From NCBI GenBank assembly GCA_018266105.1, contig JAFEBA010000011.1:1-32004 (forward strand): a stretch of 32,004 bases of DNA, in the 5' to 3' direction. Positions 31,879 to 32,004 of this stretch are shown here, in pieces. The position numbers and the translations under genes were made by a program. The notes beneath the pieces were generated by a model. The model saw only the letters and a program-made list of their open reading frames with translations, was not told the origin of the DNA and did not search any database. The stretch's first letter is position 1; each line of letters starts with the position of its first letter. Source of the DNA: a bacterium. Its GTDB lineage: Bacteria; Vulcanimicrobiota; Xenobia; Xenobiales; JADMJV01.

Positions 31879-31895
31879 GCTTGCATTTTGCAAGC
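31879..31895. promoter_or_regulatory. 17-bp palindromic operator, copy 2
   Basis: GCTTGCA-TTT-TGCAAGC is a perfect palindrome identical to copy 1 except for the outer base pair. The centres are 25 bp apart. A third half-site, TTTTGCAAGT, lies at 31826-31835 over the start of the 4Fe-4S gene. These are the probable binding sites of the HxlR protein. Confidence 0.75.
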
Positions 31896-31910
31896 ATTCT
31901 GAACTATTGT
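31881..31910 (+). promoter_or_regulatory. Possible promoter of the HxlR gene overlapping operator copy 2
   Basis: TTGCAT at 31881-31886 and TATTGT at 31905-31910 are spaced by 18 bp. The -35 lies inside operator copy 2, as expected for autoregulation. Confidence 0.35.
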
Positions 31911-31916
31911 CAAGAG

Positions 31917-32004
31917 GTGAAACGCTCGCCTTGCCCGATCGCCTGCACCCTGGATCTGCTGGGGGACCGCTGGACGCTGCTGATTATCCGCGACCTGTAT
32001 CTGG
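31917..32004 (+). CDS. HxlR-family transcriptional regulator (partial, N-terminus)
   Basis: The gene runs off the end of the window after 29 codons. The start GTG reads KRSPCPIACTLDLLGDRWTL followed by LIIRDLYL. This is the HxlR winged-helix signature: an N-terminal Cys-Pro segment, then LDLLGDRWTLLIIRDL. The Cys six residues in, before the first helix, is the sensor position in several HxlR regulators such as HypR. The gene is divergent from the 4Fe-4S gene, with two palindromic operators in between, and probably represses or senses electrophiles or redox change. The ribosome site (AAGAGG) lies almost on the start codon, so the exact start is not certain. Confidence 0.85.
   Translation, partial: MKRSPCPIACTLDLLGDRWTLLIIRDLYL

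Noticed and set aside
1..32004. tRNA, rRNA, insertion sequence or phage genes
   Set aside because: I saw no rRNA segment, tRNA cloverleaf, transposase, integrase or terminal inverted repeats. I cannot exclude a degenerate one by eye.

Overview
The window is 32 kb of GC-rich, densely coded bacterial chromosome with about 28 protein genes. I saw no rRNA, tRNA, CRISPR array, transposase or integrase. Three things suggest a diderm (Gram-negative-type) bacterium: pseudopilins with a GspF-type platform protein, several exported proteins, and a two-gene DAB-type inorganic carbon uptake system. Serine/threonine kinase, FHA-SARP and ECF42 signalling, a GPP34-like protein and many unique domain fusions point to a large genome from a poorly sampled phylum. 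Candidates are Eremiobacterota/Xenobia-like, Armatimonadota-like or Myxococcota-like bacteria, but I cannot name the taxon from sequence alone.

Region 1 (1-12,650) concerns secretion or pilus assembly. After the tail of a glycine-rich protein comes a GspF-family platform protein with an unusual GAF-like N-terminus. Two separate pseudopilin operons follow on the minus strand (6926-4478 and 11389-8341). Each encodes two small pseudopilins with Glu5 and one large pseudopilin without it, which is the composition of a GspI/GspJ/GspK tip complex. Around them lie a cryptic Ala/Pro-rich protein, an FHA-SARP regulator, an inverted-topology membrane kinase, a GPP34-like protein and a lone GspE N-terminal (MshEN-like) domain.

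Region 2 (12,700-19,620) is mixed. It holds a pyroglutamyl-peptidase-like enzyme, a DUF4419 protein fused to a C-terminal FlhA/SctV-like (FHIPEP) domain, a secreted protein of unknown function, a DGPF/YCII protein with its ECF42 sigma factor and a matching promoter-like sequence, and a large cytosolic protein of unknown function.

Region 3 (19,800-28,700) is the most interesting. A minus-strand operon dabB-dabA-(exported methyltransferase-like protein) is linked by 4-bp overlaps and is divergent from an NhaR-like LysR regulator. On both sides lie paralogous small proteins with an HHHPC motif (144 and 162 aa) that I do not recognise. The intergenic region beside the second paralogue carries a 15-bp sequence identical to one in the dabB-lysR intergenic region, suggesting shared control. 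A degenerate PilZ-like protein and a protein with duplicated CWCG motifs follow.

Region 4 (28,700-32,004) holds an integral membrane protein, a SOUL heme-binding protein, a 4Fe-4S protein fused to an SCP2-like domain, and the start of an HxlR regulator. The hxlR promoter region contains two near-identical 17-bp palindromes.
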